In this document: positions 24,864 through 32,562 of the stretch, piece by piece | Layout of the letters: each line of letters opens with the position of its first letter | Numbering within the stretch: position 1 is the stretch's first letter | Assembly: GCF_003570905.1 (NCBI RefSeq) | Contig: NZ_QXJM01000040.1 | Coordinates: forward strand, 434,001 to 498,000 | Length of the DNA stretch: 64,000 nucleotides | Source of the DNA: Cohnella faecalis | GTDB lineage: Bacteria > Bacillota > Bacilli > Paenibacillales > Paenibacillaceae | Direction: 5' to 3' | The notes under the pieces: model-generated | What the model saw: only the letters and a program-made list of their open reading frames with translations | What the model was told of the DNA's origin: nothing | The model's database searches: none | Made by a program: the position numbers and the translations under genes

Positions 24864-24868
24864 GGTAT

Positions 24869-24882
24869 TGTAATCGCTTTCA
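24869..24882 (+). promoter_or_regulatory. Catabolite-responsive element (cre), perfect consensus
   Basis: TGTAATCGCTTTCA matches the cre consensus TGWAANCGNTNWCA at every position. It overlaps the predicted start of the minor-prepilin transcript and directly precedes its AAAGGAG site, where CcpA would repress. It also lies upstream of glpK. Confidence 0.75.
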
Positions 24883-24896
24883 AAGGAGCTGCGACC

Positions 24897-25322
24897 ATGG
24901 TTCTTCAACGGATACGCAACGAGCAAGGGACGACTTTAATTCAAGTTCTCGGAGCTACTATTATTCTTACAATGATTATACTGGCTTTCGTGTCGCTATC
25001 CCAATTCACGACGGCTTCCAATAAGGATACCGACCGAAGGGATCAGGCTTTGCTTATTGCGGAGCAGATTGTTAATGAGATTCGGGCGAGTACTACTACA
25101 ACATATACGACGGGTAATTTGACTCCTTGGTCTGACAATACTTATAGCTATAAGATCATTAAGACTGCTCTTACGAATGGAAACGAACCCTCATTATCAG
25201 CAAAGATAATAACAGAATCAGGAGTCTCGGTTCGGAATCAGGTATCCGTGCAATCCATCATGCTTGATGGCACTGGCACTGTACCTCAGTTGCTTACGGT
25301 CAACGTTTCATGGAAAGGATGA
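24897..25322 (+). CDS. Minor prepilin-like protein (PilV-like), Gln at mature position 5
   Basis: A 141-residue class III-type prepilin: short basic leader ending NEQG, then TTLIQVLGATIILTMIILAF as the hydrophobic N-terminal helix. Cleavage after Gly would leave Thr at +1 and Gln at +5 where most pilins have Glu. The ATG at 24897 has AAAGGAG 8 nt upstream. The rest (about 45-141) is a small polar domain. It is 9 nt upstream of the next prepilin gene in the same direction. Assignment to PilV rests on order and size, not clear homology. Confidence 0.75.
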   Translation: MVLQRIRNEQGTTLIQVLGATIILTMIILAFVSLSQFTTASNKDTDRRDQALLIAEQIVNEIRASTTTTYTTGNLTPWSDNTYSYKIIKTALTNGNEPSLSAKIITESGVSVRNQVSVQSIMLDGTGTVPQLLTVNVSWKG

Positions 25323-25331
25323 CTGAGAACA

Positions 25332-25967
25332 ATGTTGAAATACGCAAACAACCAAAAGGGGCTTACCTTGATCGAGCTTCTAGGAGCCATAGCACTCTCA
25401 GCTATCGTTACGACCACGGCTTTTTTCATCTTTTCCGGCCTAACGAACTTTACACAAGCCTCAAGCAAGGAAGGTCGTCAGGCTCAAAACGAAGCCAAAT
25501 TCGCTTTGTCACAGCTCTCGACTCGGCTTCAAGACAGCATAGGCATCTTTGCTCCAACCGATAAAAACGAACTGCGCTATTCCGTCTTCGTAGATGAAAC
25601 TAAAGTGGCCTATAAAGCGGTTTACTATGAAAATGGCACATTGACTTTGTACGACTTTGTTGGGACTACCGGGGACTGGTCTGATGACAAAGTCAGCCTT
25701 AAATCCACCCCCCCTGCACCTAGAACTTCTTATGCGGATCTGTACAAAAAAAAATACACGTTGGCGCAAAACTTGTTCGCCGCGCCTACTTACAACACAA
25801 AAAGCGCCGGAGCTCTAACGGCGCTTGTAGGATCTGCAACGAAAAATAGCCTTATCGAAATTTCTATTAAATACAAAAATACAAGCAGAGCCTTCGACGG
25901 TACGCTTCAATTTACTGGAGAAAAGACATTGCAAACGACATTCAAACGGTTCAACGACGGCTTGTGA
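25332..25967 (+). CDS. Minor prepilin-like protein (PilW/GspJ-like)
   Basis: A 211-residue protein with leader NNQKG and a canonical prepilin cleavage region G|LTLIELLGAIALSAIV, including Glu at +5. A hydrophobic helix (about 11-35) precedes a soluble domain. The size and order (after a PilV-like gene) suggest PilW/GspJ. It ends 10 bp from the convergent minus-strand PilX-like gene; no terminator hairpin is visible between them. Confidence 0.8.
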   Translation: MLKYANNQKGLTLIELLGAIALSAIVTTTAFFIFSGLTNFTQASSKEGRQAQNEAKFALSQLSTRLQDSIGIFAPTDKNELRYSVFVDETKVAYKAVYYENGTLTLYDFVGTTGDWSDDKVSLKSTPPAPRTSYADLYKKKYTLAQNLFAAPTYNTKSAGALTALVGSATKNSLIEISIKYKNTSRAFDGTLQFTGEKTLQTTFKRFNDGL

Positions 25968-25977
25968 TTCTCTCGGC

Positions 25978-27372
25978 TTACTTTCTTTTGTACTGGAAAG
26001 CAAGATTTCCAGAACTGCATTTTGTAAAGATTGATGACCCATCCGAGCATTGCAAAGCTGTTGCTGCACCTGACGCCGTTATACTTCCTGTGGTTCTGTT
26101 TCTATCGATCCAATATCCGCCTGCTATTACCCCTCCGGCACTAATATTATAGGAGTTATTTAATTTGATGGATGTTGCAGCCAATAGATCCGACTTAGTC
26201 ACTGTAATATTCATTTGATCCGTACTTATTCCTTCAAATGCATTAACAATGATAGAATCATTAATCGTCAAGGTTACTTTACTATTGCCTCGAATGTAGA
26301 GATTAGTCGCCACTATCGACTCTGCTGTTACTTTAGTTACTTTTGTTGTGTCAGAGGGGCCTTCAATTTGAAAAGTATCTTTGGCATATATTCTTCCGTC
26401 TACAATAAGTTCATCTCCTGGGTTATTGAGATTGATACCATTCTTAGAATAAAGATTACCTTTAATGTATAGTTTACCTGGTCCATTATTTATGGTTGCA
26501 ATACTATCTGCTATTACATCGCCGTAGACAGTAAGCGTACCGCCAGAAGCCGCAACGTTAATACTTCCAACAATTAAAATAACAGGATCACTTGGACCTC
26601 CACGAGATATACTCCCTGAAACTGTGAGAGTACCCGGTTCCTTTTTAATCGTAGGATTACCTAGGCAATCACCACATTTTAAATTATTACCAATCGCTTC
26701 ATACTTAGTTATATTTGCTTTAATTTCTGTAACCAAAGCATCTCTTTTATTATTGATAGCTGTATAAAGCTTTTCGTCGTCCCACTTAAAGGCGACTGGA
26801 GCGGGAGGAGTGGTATTTTGCTCATTGGCTGTCAATACATATTTTATTCCCGGTGATAAGCTATCTGTGATTTTCTTGGGTTGACTCGAGTTTACCGTCG
26901 GTACACTACTAGTAGCCGAAAGATTATATCGATATACTTTGGAGCTTGATTTACCGCTTGTTGCTTCAATGGTAACTATTAAAGGATCTCCAGTATTAGT
27001 AAGAGTGTTTATATTAATACTGCTTGCGCTCACTGGGCCTGATGCGTTTTTGGCGGATTGTTTCAAGACGACTTTATTGCCATTCGGCAGTGTGATCGTC
27101 TTTTCGCCCCAACCCTGATATGTTGTGATCTTAGAAATATTTCCATTAGTGCCCACATGCTGAAGAAATGCTTCCGCCGCACCCGAAGCCAGCGTATTCA
27201 CCTGAATATCGCTTTCCATCCGAGCGGTCGACAGTCTTTGTGTAGACAGACCGTTTAAGATTACCGGCGTTACAATAACCAGAACTAACAAAATACCCAT
27301 GCAGTATAGCAGTATACTTCCCCGCTCGTTACGAAAGACGTTTCGATCTCTCATTCCACGAAAGCTAAGCAT
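25978..27372 (-). CDS. PilX/GspK-like minor prepilin with long repetitive beta-rich domain
   Basis: 464 residues. The N-terminus NERG|SILLYCMGILLVLVIVTPVIL looks like a prepilin leader and helix but lacks Glu5 (Tyr instead), as GspK pseudopilins do. Residues about 240-440 are glycine- and valine-rich with repeated patterns such as LTVYGDVIADS, LYIKGNLYSKN and LIVDGRIYAKD, suggesting a beta-helix like that of bactofilin or polymer-forming proteins. A CxxC pair (CGDC, about 225) and two C-terminal cysteines could form disulfides. The ATG at 27372 overlaps the pilO end by 8 nt and has AAGGAGG upstream. Confidence 0.65.
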   Translation of the reverse strand: MLSFRGMRDRNVFRNERGSILLYCMGILLVLVIVTPVILNGLSTQRLSTARMESDIQVNTLASGAAEAFLQHVGTNGNISKITTYQGWGEKTITLPNGNKVVLKQSAKNASGPVSASSININTLTNTGDPLIVTIEATSGKSSSKVYRYNLSATSSVPTVNSSQPKKITDSLSPGIKYVLTANEQNTTPPAPVAFKWDDEKLYTAINNKRDALVTEIKANITKYEAIGNNLKCGDCLGNPTIKKEPGTLTVSGSISRGGPSDPVILIVGSINVAASGGTLTVYGDVIADSIATINNGPGKLYIKGNLYSKNGINLNNPGDELIVDGRIYAKDTFQIEGPSDTTKVTKVTAESIVATNLYIRGNSKVTLTINDSIIVNAFEGISTDQMNITVTKSDLLAATSIKLNNSYNISAGGVIAGGYWIDRNRTTGSITASGAATALQCSDGSSIFTKCSSGNLAFQYKRK

Positions 27373-28033
27373 CCGCTCCTCCTTTCCGGGTAAGGGCCTC
27401 CTTGTATCCCGGCGCCCAGAACACCTTGATATTCGTATCAATGGTCAACTTGCCTCCGTCGGCCTGATTAATAACAAAAGTATCCACAATCGTAAGCCGC
27501 TGCAGATGCAGCAACGTTTCTAAAAACTGATAAACTTGAAGGGAATCGCCATTGGCCGAAATAGAGATACTCCTGCTTTTGGCCATTCCTGTAACGCTCG
27601 CTTCGTTGCCCGTGCTGCTCTGTCCATCGCCGGATTGCTCCGATGTTGTATCTGGGTTGGCGATGACGCTAACATCTGCTTCCTCGCCAACATTGAGGGA
27701 ATTGATCTTTACGCCGCTTGTTTTTTCCGCCGCCAATAAAATTTGCATATAATCGGTCATATCGGAGTCCAGCGGCAAATGACTAAGAATCTCCTTTAAT
27801 ATCGTATCCTCGACAGCTTTCTTGCTCTTCTCCTCAGATTCGGCCAGCGACGACATTCGACGCTCCAATCGATCGTATTCTTGCTCGTATCCCGCGAGTC
27901 GTCTGGCTTCGGGTTGCGAGAGCAGCCAATAAAGGAGCAGAACCAGAAGCACGCTAATCAAAGCGGCTAGAATCAAGATAATTTGCGGCTTTTGTTTGTC
28001 CGAACGGTTCCTTATTAACATCAAATCGCTCAT
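27365..28033 (-). CDS. pilO: Type IV pilus assembly protein PilO-like
   Basis: Inner-membrane alignment-complex component. The 222 residues comprise a short cytoplasmic start, one transmembrane helix (about 18-38), a coiled coil (about 45-85) and a C-terminal ferredoxin-like domain with a Ser/Gly/Gln-rich insert (about 130-150). It follows pilN by 13 nt. Family assignment relies on architecture plus the M-N-O order. Confidence 0.8.
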   Translation of the reverse strand: MSDLMLIRNRSDKQKPQIILILAALISVLLVLLLYWLLSQPEARRLAGYEQEYDRLERRMSSLAESEEKSKKAVEDTILKEILSHLPLDSDMTDYMQILLAAEKTSGVKINSLNVGEEADVSVIANPDTTSEQSGDGQSSTGNEASVTGMAKSRSISISANGDSLQVYQFLETLLHLQRLTIVDTFVINQADGGKLTIDTNIKVFWAPGYKEALTRKGGADA

Positions 28034-28046
28034 CGCTATCCCTCAT

Positions 28047-28565
28047 TTATTGAAACTTGATCGTCATATGAACATCGTAAGCCAGATCTCCGCTGCCTTT
28101 GGAGTAAGAATTCAAGCTTACGTCATTGACTATTTGTGCCTGCTTCATCTCTGCCATATAAGGGATAACGTCATCCATATTTCCGAAGCCATATTGTACC
28201 TTAACCGTGTGATTCGCTTCTACTTGGATGGTTTTGATAGATGCTTCCGAAGGCAATGGTGATCTTATAATTGCCGTCAGACTGATCCAATCTATCCATT
28301 GGCTTCTTATAACGTTATATGATCTTTCCAAACCACTGTACGCGGCCACATAAGGATCTTCCTTAGGCCCCGAGCTTAAGGTTTGGATTTGCGACTCCAG
28401 TTCTGCAATTCCCTGCTTCAGCAAATTGCCCTCGCTGCGATTGGAAACGAATCCATATACAAGTATAGTCACGCTGGCAATAGTAATGGTGACGATCAAA
28501 ACCATCAGACGAACAAAATATCGCTGCCACAAGCTTCTCCGGGGAAGGAGATTCAAGTATTTCAA
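28047..28565 (-). CDS. pilN: Type IV pilus assembly protein PilN-like
   Basis: 172-residue bitopic protein. Its N-terminus MKYLNLLPRRS is the typical cytoplasmic PilN motif (INLLP) that docks into PilM. A transmembrane helix (about 18-40), coiled coil and small periplasmic-type domain follow. Its start overlaps the pilM stop by 4 nt. Confidence 0.88.
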   Translation of the reverse strand: MKYLNLLPRRSLWQRYFVRLMVLIVTITIASVTILVYGFVSNRSEGNLLKQGIAELESQIQTLSSGPKEDPYVAAYSGLERSYNVIRSQWIDWISLTAIIRSPLPSEASIKTIQVEANHTVKVQYGFGNMDDVIPYMAEMKQAQIVNDVSLNSYSKGSGDLAYDVHMTIKFQ

Positions 28566-29638
28566 GATTCACTCCCCCTAAGCGCAAGTCCAAGCGGAAC
28601 AGCCAAAGCCGAGAAGAACGGCGCGAAATCTGGAGTCTGAGAGCTGAAGCGCGAATTGGACACTATACGAATTTCCAGCGGGAGCTCCCGGCTTAAAAAT
28701 TCCCGGATGTCCTCCATCCTTCCGAAATCGCCAGTCAAATAGACGGTTGCTACATCTTCTCCTCGATGTTCAAGCGTATATAGATAAAATTTGGTCAGCC
28801 GGTCGACTTCGTCCGCGAACTCTGCGCAAATTTGCGAGAACGAGTCCTCTGCCGCATCTGTCTGACTCGAAGACTGAAAAGGAACGTTGAGCGAAATTTG
28901 AATGCGTCCCTTCTGCAAAATAACCAGATCGGCGGAATTGGCGCTTATATCGGCTAACATAACGGTTTGTTCATTGTCATAGGATTGATCCTCTTGCAGC
29001 AACCGGAATAACGAGAACGACTTAATATCAAAGCTGATCGGCTCAAGGCCGCATTCTTCAAATAAATTGCGATACTCTTCAATTCGATTATAAGGTGCTG
29101 CCGCGAGAAGAACGTCGCACATTCCATTCTGCGCTTCGGCTCCAGCCGGACCCATAATCTGAATATGGCCCGCTTGAACCGGTTTTTTCCGCGAGAATAG
29201 CTGCTTTAGCGAAGGTTGATTGCGATTGTTAGCGCTTCCATTCAGCTTAATGCAGTCATAGTAGGGATGCTTAAAGGGCAACTGAAGATTATGTTCGATT
29301 TCAAAGCTGACCATCTTCTTCAAATCCGGTTCGGGGATGTCGGGGAGACGGAGAATTCGGGTCAGAACGAGCTGGCTGGGCAACACAAAGTGTACACGCT
29401 TGGTCGGATTATTTATTCTGGCCAAAAGCGCCCTAAGCGTACGGGTAGCCGCTTCTTTGTCAACTATGACGCCATCTACGATAACCCCTTGTTCAATTGG
29501 CTGAATCGCATAGCTATGAACGACCGGAGTTTCCGTGCGCCGATTGTCAAGACTGACCCATTTCATGCAGGAATCGGTGATCTCAATGCCTGCACAATCC
29601 CGTCTGAAATACTGGTGAAACATTTGTTTGATTCTCAT
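28562..29638 (-). CDS. pilM: Type IV pilus assembly protein PilM-like (actin-like ATPase fold)
   Basis: 358-residue cytoplasmic ASKHA-fold protein that with PilN and PilO links the motor to the pilus base. It begins with the phosphate-loop-like AGIEITDSCMKWV; VMLADISANSADLVIL (about 222-237) is the second phosphate region. It is 19 nt after pilD in the same direction. Confidence 0.85.
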   Translation of the reverse strand: MRIKQMFHQYFRRDCAGIEITDSCMKWVSLDNRRTETPVVHSYAIQPIEQGVIVDGVIVDKEAATRTLRALLARINNPTKRVHFVLPSQLVLTRILRLPDIPEPDLKKMVSFEIEHNLQLPFKHPYYDCIKLNGSANNRNQPSLKQLFSRKKPVQAGHIQIMGPAGAEAQNGMCDVLLAAAPYNRIEEYRNLFEECGLEPISFDIKSFSLFRLLQEDQSYDNEQTVMLADISANSADLVILQKGRIQISLNVPFQSSSQTDAAEDSFSQICAEFADEVDRLTKFYLYTLEHRGEDVATVYLTGDFGRMEDIREFLSRELPLEIRIVSNSRFSSQTPDFAPFFSALAVPLGLALRGSES

Positions 29639-29657
29639 AGCTCCAACCCCCCCTGCT

Positions 29658-30434
29658 TCAGCTACCCCCGGATGTCAATAAGCTCCAGTACCACGTAAAG
29701 GCTTTTTCTCCCCATAAGTATGAAAACAACGCTCCAGCTGCAATAAATGGTCCGAACGGAATAAATTTCTTCTTGCTGTCCTTGCGAAGCAATCGAGTAG
29801 CAAAACCTACAAGAACGCCAAGCAAGCTAGCGATGAACAAGGCCAAGAAAGTGTTCTGTAATCCTAGGAATAAGCCAAGTAGCGCGAATAGCTTAATATC
29901 TCCCCCGCCGATGCCGCCTTTGCTGACGACAGCAAGCAGAAAAAGCAAAATACCGACACCGAGACCCGCGACTGCATAGCTCCACAGCGGAAGCGGATGA
30001 CTAACGAACAGCCGGATCGGTACGATAGCTAGTAGACCGAACAAGACGACCCGATCCGGAATAATCATAAGCCTCAAATCGGTCTGCACAATAACGAGCA
30101 AAATGGAAACGAACAACAAGGCCGGTATAAGTTCTAGTTGCCAACCCATTTGCCAAGCGTATACGGCGAACAGTGTTCCCGTCACTAACTCTCCAAGCGG
30201 GTACACCGGTGAAACGCTTGTTTTGCAGAAGCGGCATTTGCCTCGAAGCCATATATAACCAAGTACAGGCACCAAATCGAATTTCCGTAACGTATTCCCG
30301 CATTTCATGCAGTGAGATGCCGGAAAAACGATTGATCGGCCTTCCGGCACACGGATGGCGACAACGTTGAGAAAGCTGCCTATCAACAGTCCCATTATTC
30401 CGGCAAGTATAATAAATAGCGATTCCGGAATCAC
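29658..30434 (-). CDS. pilD: Prepilin peptidase / N-methyltransferase
   Basis: Membrane aspartic protease that removes the prepilin leader and methylates the new N-terminus. The 258 residues carry the two CxxC pairs of the N-terminal zinc/methylase loop (HCMKCGN and CRFCKT), and the catalytic aspartates in TDLRLMIIPD and GGGDIKLFALLG. About seven transmembrane helices. The GTG start has GAGGAG upstream. It should process the four prepilin-like proteins here. Confidence 0.93.
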   Translation of the reverse strand: MIPESLFIILAGIMGLLIGSFLNVVAIRVPEGRSIVFPASHCMKCGNTLRKFDLVPVLGYIWLRGKCRFCKTSVSPVYPLGELVTGTLFAVYAWQMGWQLELIPALLFVSILLVIVQTDLRLMIIPDRVVLFGLLAIVPIRLFVSHPLPLWSYAVAGLGVGILLFLLAVVSKGGIGGGDIKLFALLGLFLGLQNTFLALFIASLLGVLVGFATRLLRKDSKKKFIPFGPFIAAGALFSYLWGEKAFTWYWSLLTSGGS

Positions 30435-30463
30435 TTCACGCAGCTCCTCGTAGATTTTGAGAG

Positions 30464-30488
30464 AAAAAGGTAACTCGTTAGAGTTACC
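30464..30488 (-). terminator. Terminator after pilA
   Basis: Perfect stem GGTAACTC/GAGTTACC with a TAAC loop followed by TTTTTCT on the minus strand, between pilA and pilD. It makes pilA an independent transcript. Confidence 0.85.
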
Positions 30489-30561
30489 TCTTCACCAATT
30501 ATGAGTCAAAAACGGCTCAAAACCAAGTCATTGCTTGACGGATTCAACGCATCATGCTGAT

Positions 30562-30984
30562 TTAAGTTGAGGATGGAGATGGTGATCCACCAGCCACCGT
30601 GCCGTAAGTAAACCCTTTTCCTGCACCGTCGTCGAATGCCCAAGAATCGCCAATCTGTTTGACGTAAAATGTCGCGTATGGCTTATTAGCATCAGATCCA
30701 GTTTGCTTTATAGGAGCGCTTTGTAAATACCCCTTAGCAACCAAATCCGATACTGAGATTGTAGTACTACTAAAGCTCGGAGTGTCAAAAATATAACGTA
30801 GACCAGCCTCTACTATCATTTTTTCTGAAGTAGCATCGCTGCTTTTGCGAGAGTTGTTTACAGCTCCGGCAATTAATGGGATAGCAATCGCTGCAATAAT
30901 ACCTATAATGACAACAACCGCCAGAAGCTCGATCAAGGTCATCCCTTTTTGGTTTTTCAGTAATCTTGCTTTTGCTAAAATCAT
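30562..30984 (-). CDS. pilA: Major prepilin, PilA/ComGC-like
   Basis: 140-residue class III prepilin. Leader ...KNQKG is followed by MTLIELLAVVVIIGIIAAIAIP, with Glu5 and the Pro22-like kink of major pilins. The C-terminal domain is small and ends in a Gly/Ser/Pro tail. The ATG has AGGAGG upstream. It is monocistronic: an upstream promoter region of 240 bp with a sigma-D-like element and LacI-type palindromes, and a terminator downstream. Confidence 0.92.
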   Translation of the reverse strand: MILAKARLLKNQKGMTLIELLAVVVIIGIIAAIAIPLIAGAVNNSRKSSDATSEKMIVEAGLRYIFDTPSFSSTTISVSDLVAKGYLQSAPIKQTGSDANKPYATFYVKQIGDSWAFDDGAGKGFTYGTVAGGSPSPSST

Positions 30985-31030
30985 AGTAATTCCTCCTAAT
31001 AAATTCTATTGCTTCAAAGCTTTTTAGCTC

Positions 31031-31046
31031 TGTGCAAACGTTTGAT
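31031..31046 (-). promoter_or_regulatory. LacI/MalR-type operator at the pilA promoter
   Basis: TGTGCAAACGTTTGAT on the plus strand, containing the core GCAAACGTTTG. It sits directly downstream of the sigma-D-like -10 of pilA, a repression position. Nearly the same sequence is present at the amylase promoter (46160-46177). Confidence 0.7.
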
Positions 31047-31050
31047 TTAT

Positions 31051-31077
31051 ATATCGGCAAATATTGGGGATTTTTTC
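31051..31077 (-). promoter_or_regulatory. Sigma-D-like promoter for pilA
   Basis: The minus strand reads GAAA (31074-31077), 15 bp, then GCCGATAT (31051-31058). The B. subtilis sigma-D consensus is TAAA-N15-GCCGATAT, so the -10 is exact and the -35 has one mismatch. No good sigma-A promoter is visible nearby. Confidence 0.6.
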
Positions 31078-31167
31078 ATAATAAACTTAAAAATTTTTTC
31101 GATTTTTTACTGTTTTCTGTTCACTTTTTGTTCAATTCTGCTATATTTTTTACTCGCCATTTTGCGT

Positions 31168-31185
31168 TGAGCAAACGTTTGCTCA
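31168..31185. promoter_or_regulatory. Perfect 18-bp palindrome upstream of pilA
   Basis: TGAGCAAACGTTTGCTCA, a perfect inverted repeat in the pilC-pilA gap, about 110 bp upstream of the sigma-D-like -10. It shares the GCAAACGTTTGC core with the amylase operator. Its centre lies about 138 bp from that of the promoter-proximal site, so DNA looping is possible. Confidence 0.75.
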
Positions 31186-31225
31186 CTAATAGCCGCCAAA
31201 TGGTCTTGCTCTCGCGAATGTTTCA

Positions 31226-32437
31226 TCATTTCATGCTGCCCATCAACGAGAAGCTTGGGAGAATGACAGCAAGAACGATAGTTCCTACAGCTACCGTCAT
31301 TCCTACGATCAGCAACGGCTCTATCAAAGCTTTAAGGCGGTCGGCCATCATATCGACGTCGGCTTCGTAATATTCCGCCGTCTTGCCAAGCATGACCTCC
31401 AACGTCCCCGTCTTTTCCCCGACAGCTATCATTTCGAGAACCATCACAGGAAAATTGCCGCTCGCTTGCATCGGCTCGATCAAGGAATGACCGCTGCTAA
31501 CGTTTTCCCTCGATTGCAACAACGCCTTACCAATCGCCTCGTTATCGACAACTTTGGATAAAATAGTCAATATTTGCAACATAGGCACGGAGGCCGCATG
31601 AAGCGAAGAGAACGTCCGGCTGAATCGGGCAATCGCTTGCTTATGCCAGAGTTGTCCGAATATCGGAACTTTCAGCTTGTAAGCGTCTATCTGGTACTTG
31701 CCCTGCTCCGTCTTCCGAAAATACATGAAGGCCGGGACGATAATCGCGATTCCCAAAAGAATCAGGTACCAGAAATGCTGGAGAAATTCGCTTAATCCGA
31801 CGACCAGCTTCGTAGGCAATGGCAGTTCTACGCCCATTGACTTGAAATTTTCTATGTACGTCGGAACGATGAACAGCATCATAAAAATAACGACGAGAGA
31901 GATAGCGATAGACATGATGATCGGGTAGATCATCGCCGATTTGACTTTTCCCTTCGTGGTCTGTTCCTTCTCGTACATAATAGCGATTCGTTGCAGCATT
32001 TCATCAAGCTTGCCGCTCATCTCGCCGGCTTCGATCATATGAACGAACACCGTTCCGAAAATCTTCGGGTGAGCTGCGGCCGCGGCCGAGAAGGACGAAC
32101 CTCCTCTCATGTCGTTTACAATTTCATTCAGCACTCTGCGCAATGGCTTGCTCGTCGTCTGGCGAGCCACAATCTCGATAGCGTCGACCAGGTTGATTCG
32201 GGCCGAATACATCGTAGCAAGCTGTCGGCAAAGTAGCGTAAACTGATCTTTCTTCACCTTGGCTTCGAGAAAAGGAATATCGCGAGTCCAGACGCTCCGT
32301 TGCGGATCAACCAGTTCGACAATTCTTAGTTCCTTGGACCGAAGCAAGGCAATCGCCTGCTGTGCACTTTGGGACTCTATCGATCCTTTTCGATACGATC
32401 CGCTAGAATCGACGGCAACATATTTGTATGCAGCCAA
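31226..32437 (-). CDS. pilC: Type IV pilus inner-membrane platform protein PilC
   Basis: 403-residue GspF-family protein with two repeated T2SSF domains (about 65-190 and 265-390) and three to four transmembrane helices. Motifs include GSSFSAAAAAHPKIFG and the repeat-2 equivalent SSGHSLIEPMQASGNFP, each followed by a MIxxGExxG pattern (MIEAGEMSG, MIAVGEKTG). The start is TTG with GGAGGGG 7 nt upstream. It has its own promoter after pilB. Confidence 0.94.
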   Translation of the reverse strand: MAAYKYVAVDSSGSYRKGSIESQSAQQAIALLRSKELRIVELVDPQRSVWTRDIPFLEAKVKKDQFTLLCRQLATMYSARINLVDAIEIVARQTTSKPLRRVLNEIVNDMRGGSSFSAAAAAHPKIFGTVFVHMIEAGEMSGKLDEMLQRIAIMYEKEQTTKGKVKSAMIYPIIMSIAISLVVIFMMLFIVPTYIENFKSMGVELPLPTKLVVGLSEFLQHFWYLILLGIAIIVPAFMYFRKTEQGKYQIDAYKLKVPIFGQLWHKQAIARFSRTFSSLHAASVPMLQILTILSKVVDNEAIGKALLQSRENVSSGHSLIEPMQASGNFPVMVLEMIAVGEKTGTLEVMLGKTAEYYEADVDMMADRLKALIEPLLIVGMTVAVGTIVLAVILPSFSLMGSMK

Positions 32438-32459
32438 TCATCATCCCCTCCAGCGAGTA

Positions 32460-32473
32460 TGAAAACGCTTACT
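32460..32473 (-). promoter_or_regulatory. cre-like site downstream of the pilC promoter
   Basis: TGAAAACGCTTACT matches the cre consensus except at the last base. It lies just downstream of the expected pilC transcription start, suited to CcpA repression. Confidence 0.55.
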
Positions 32474-32481
32474 TTAAGTGA

Positions 32482-32510
32482 ATTATACATCCACTTGGAA
32501 TAATTGTCTA
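32482..32510 (-). promoter_or_regulatory. Sigma-A promoter for pilC
   Basis: TAGACA (32505-32510), a 17-bp spacer and TATAAT (32482-32487) on the minus strand, in the gap between pilB and pilC. Confidence 0.75.
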
Positions 32511-32562
32511 GGTGTTTTGCCTTAGTTTCCCTACCGTTCGGCCCATTTTATTCCACCGTTCG

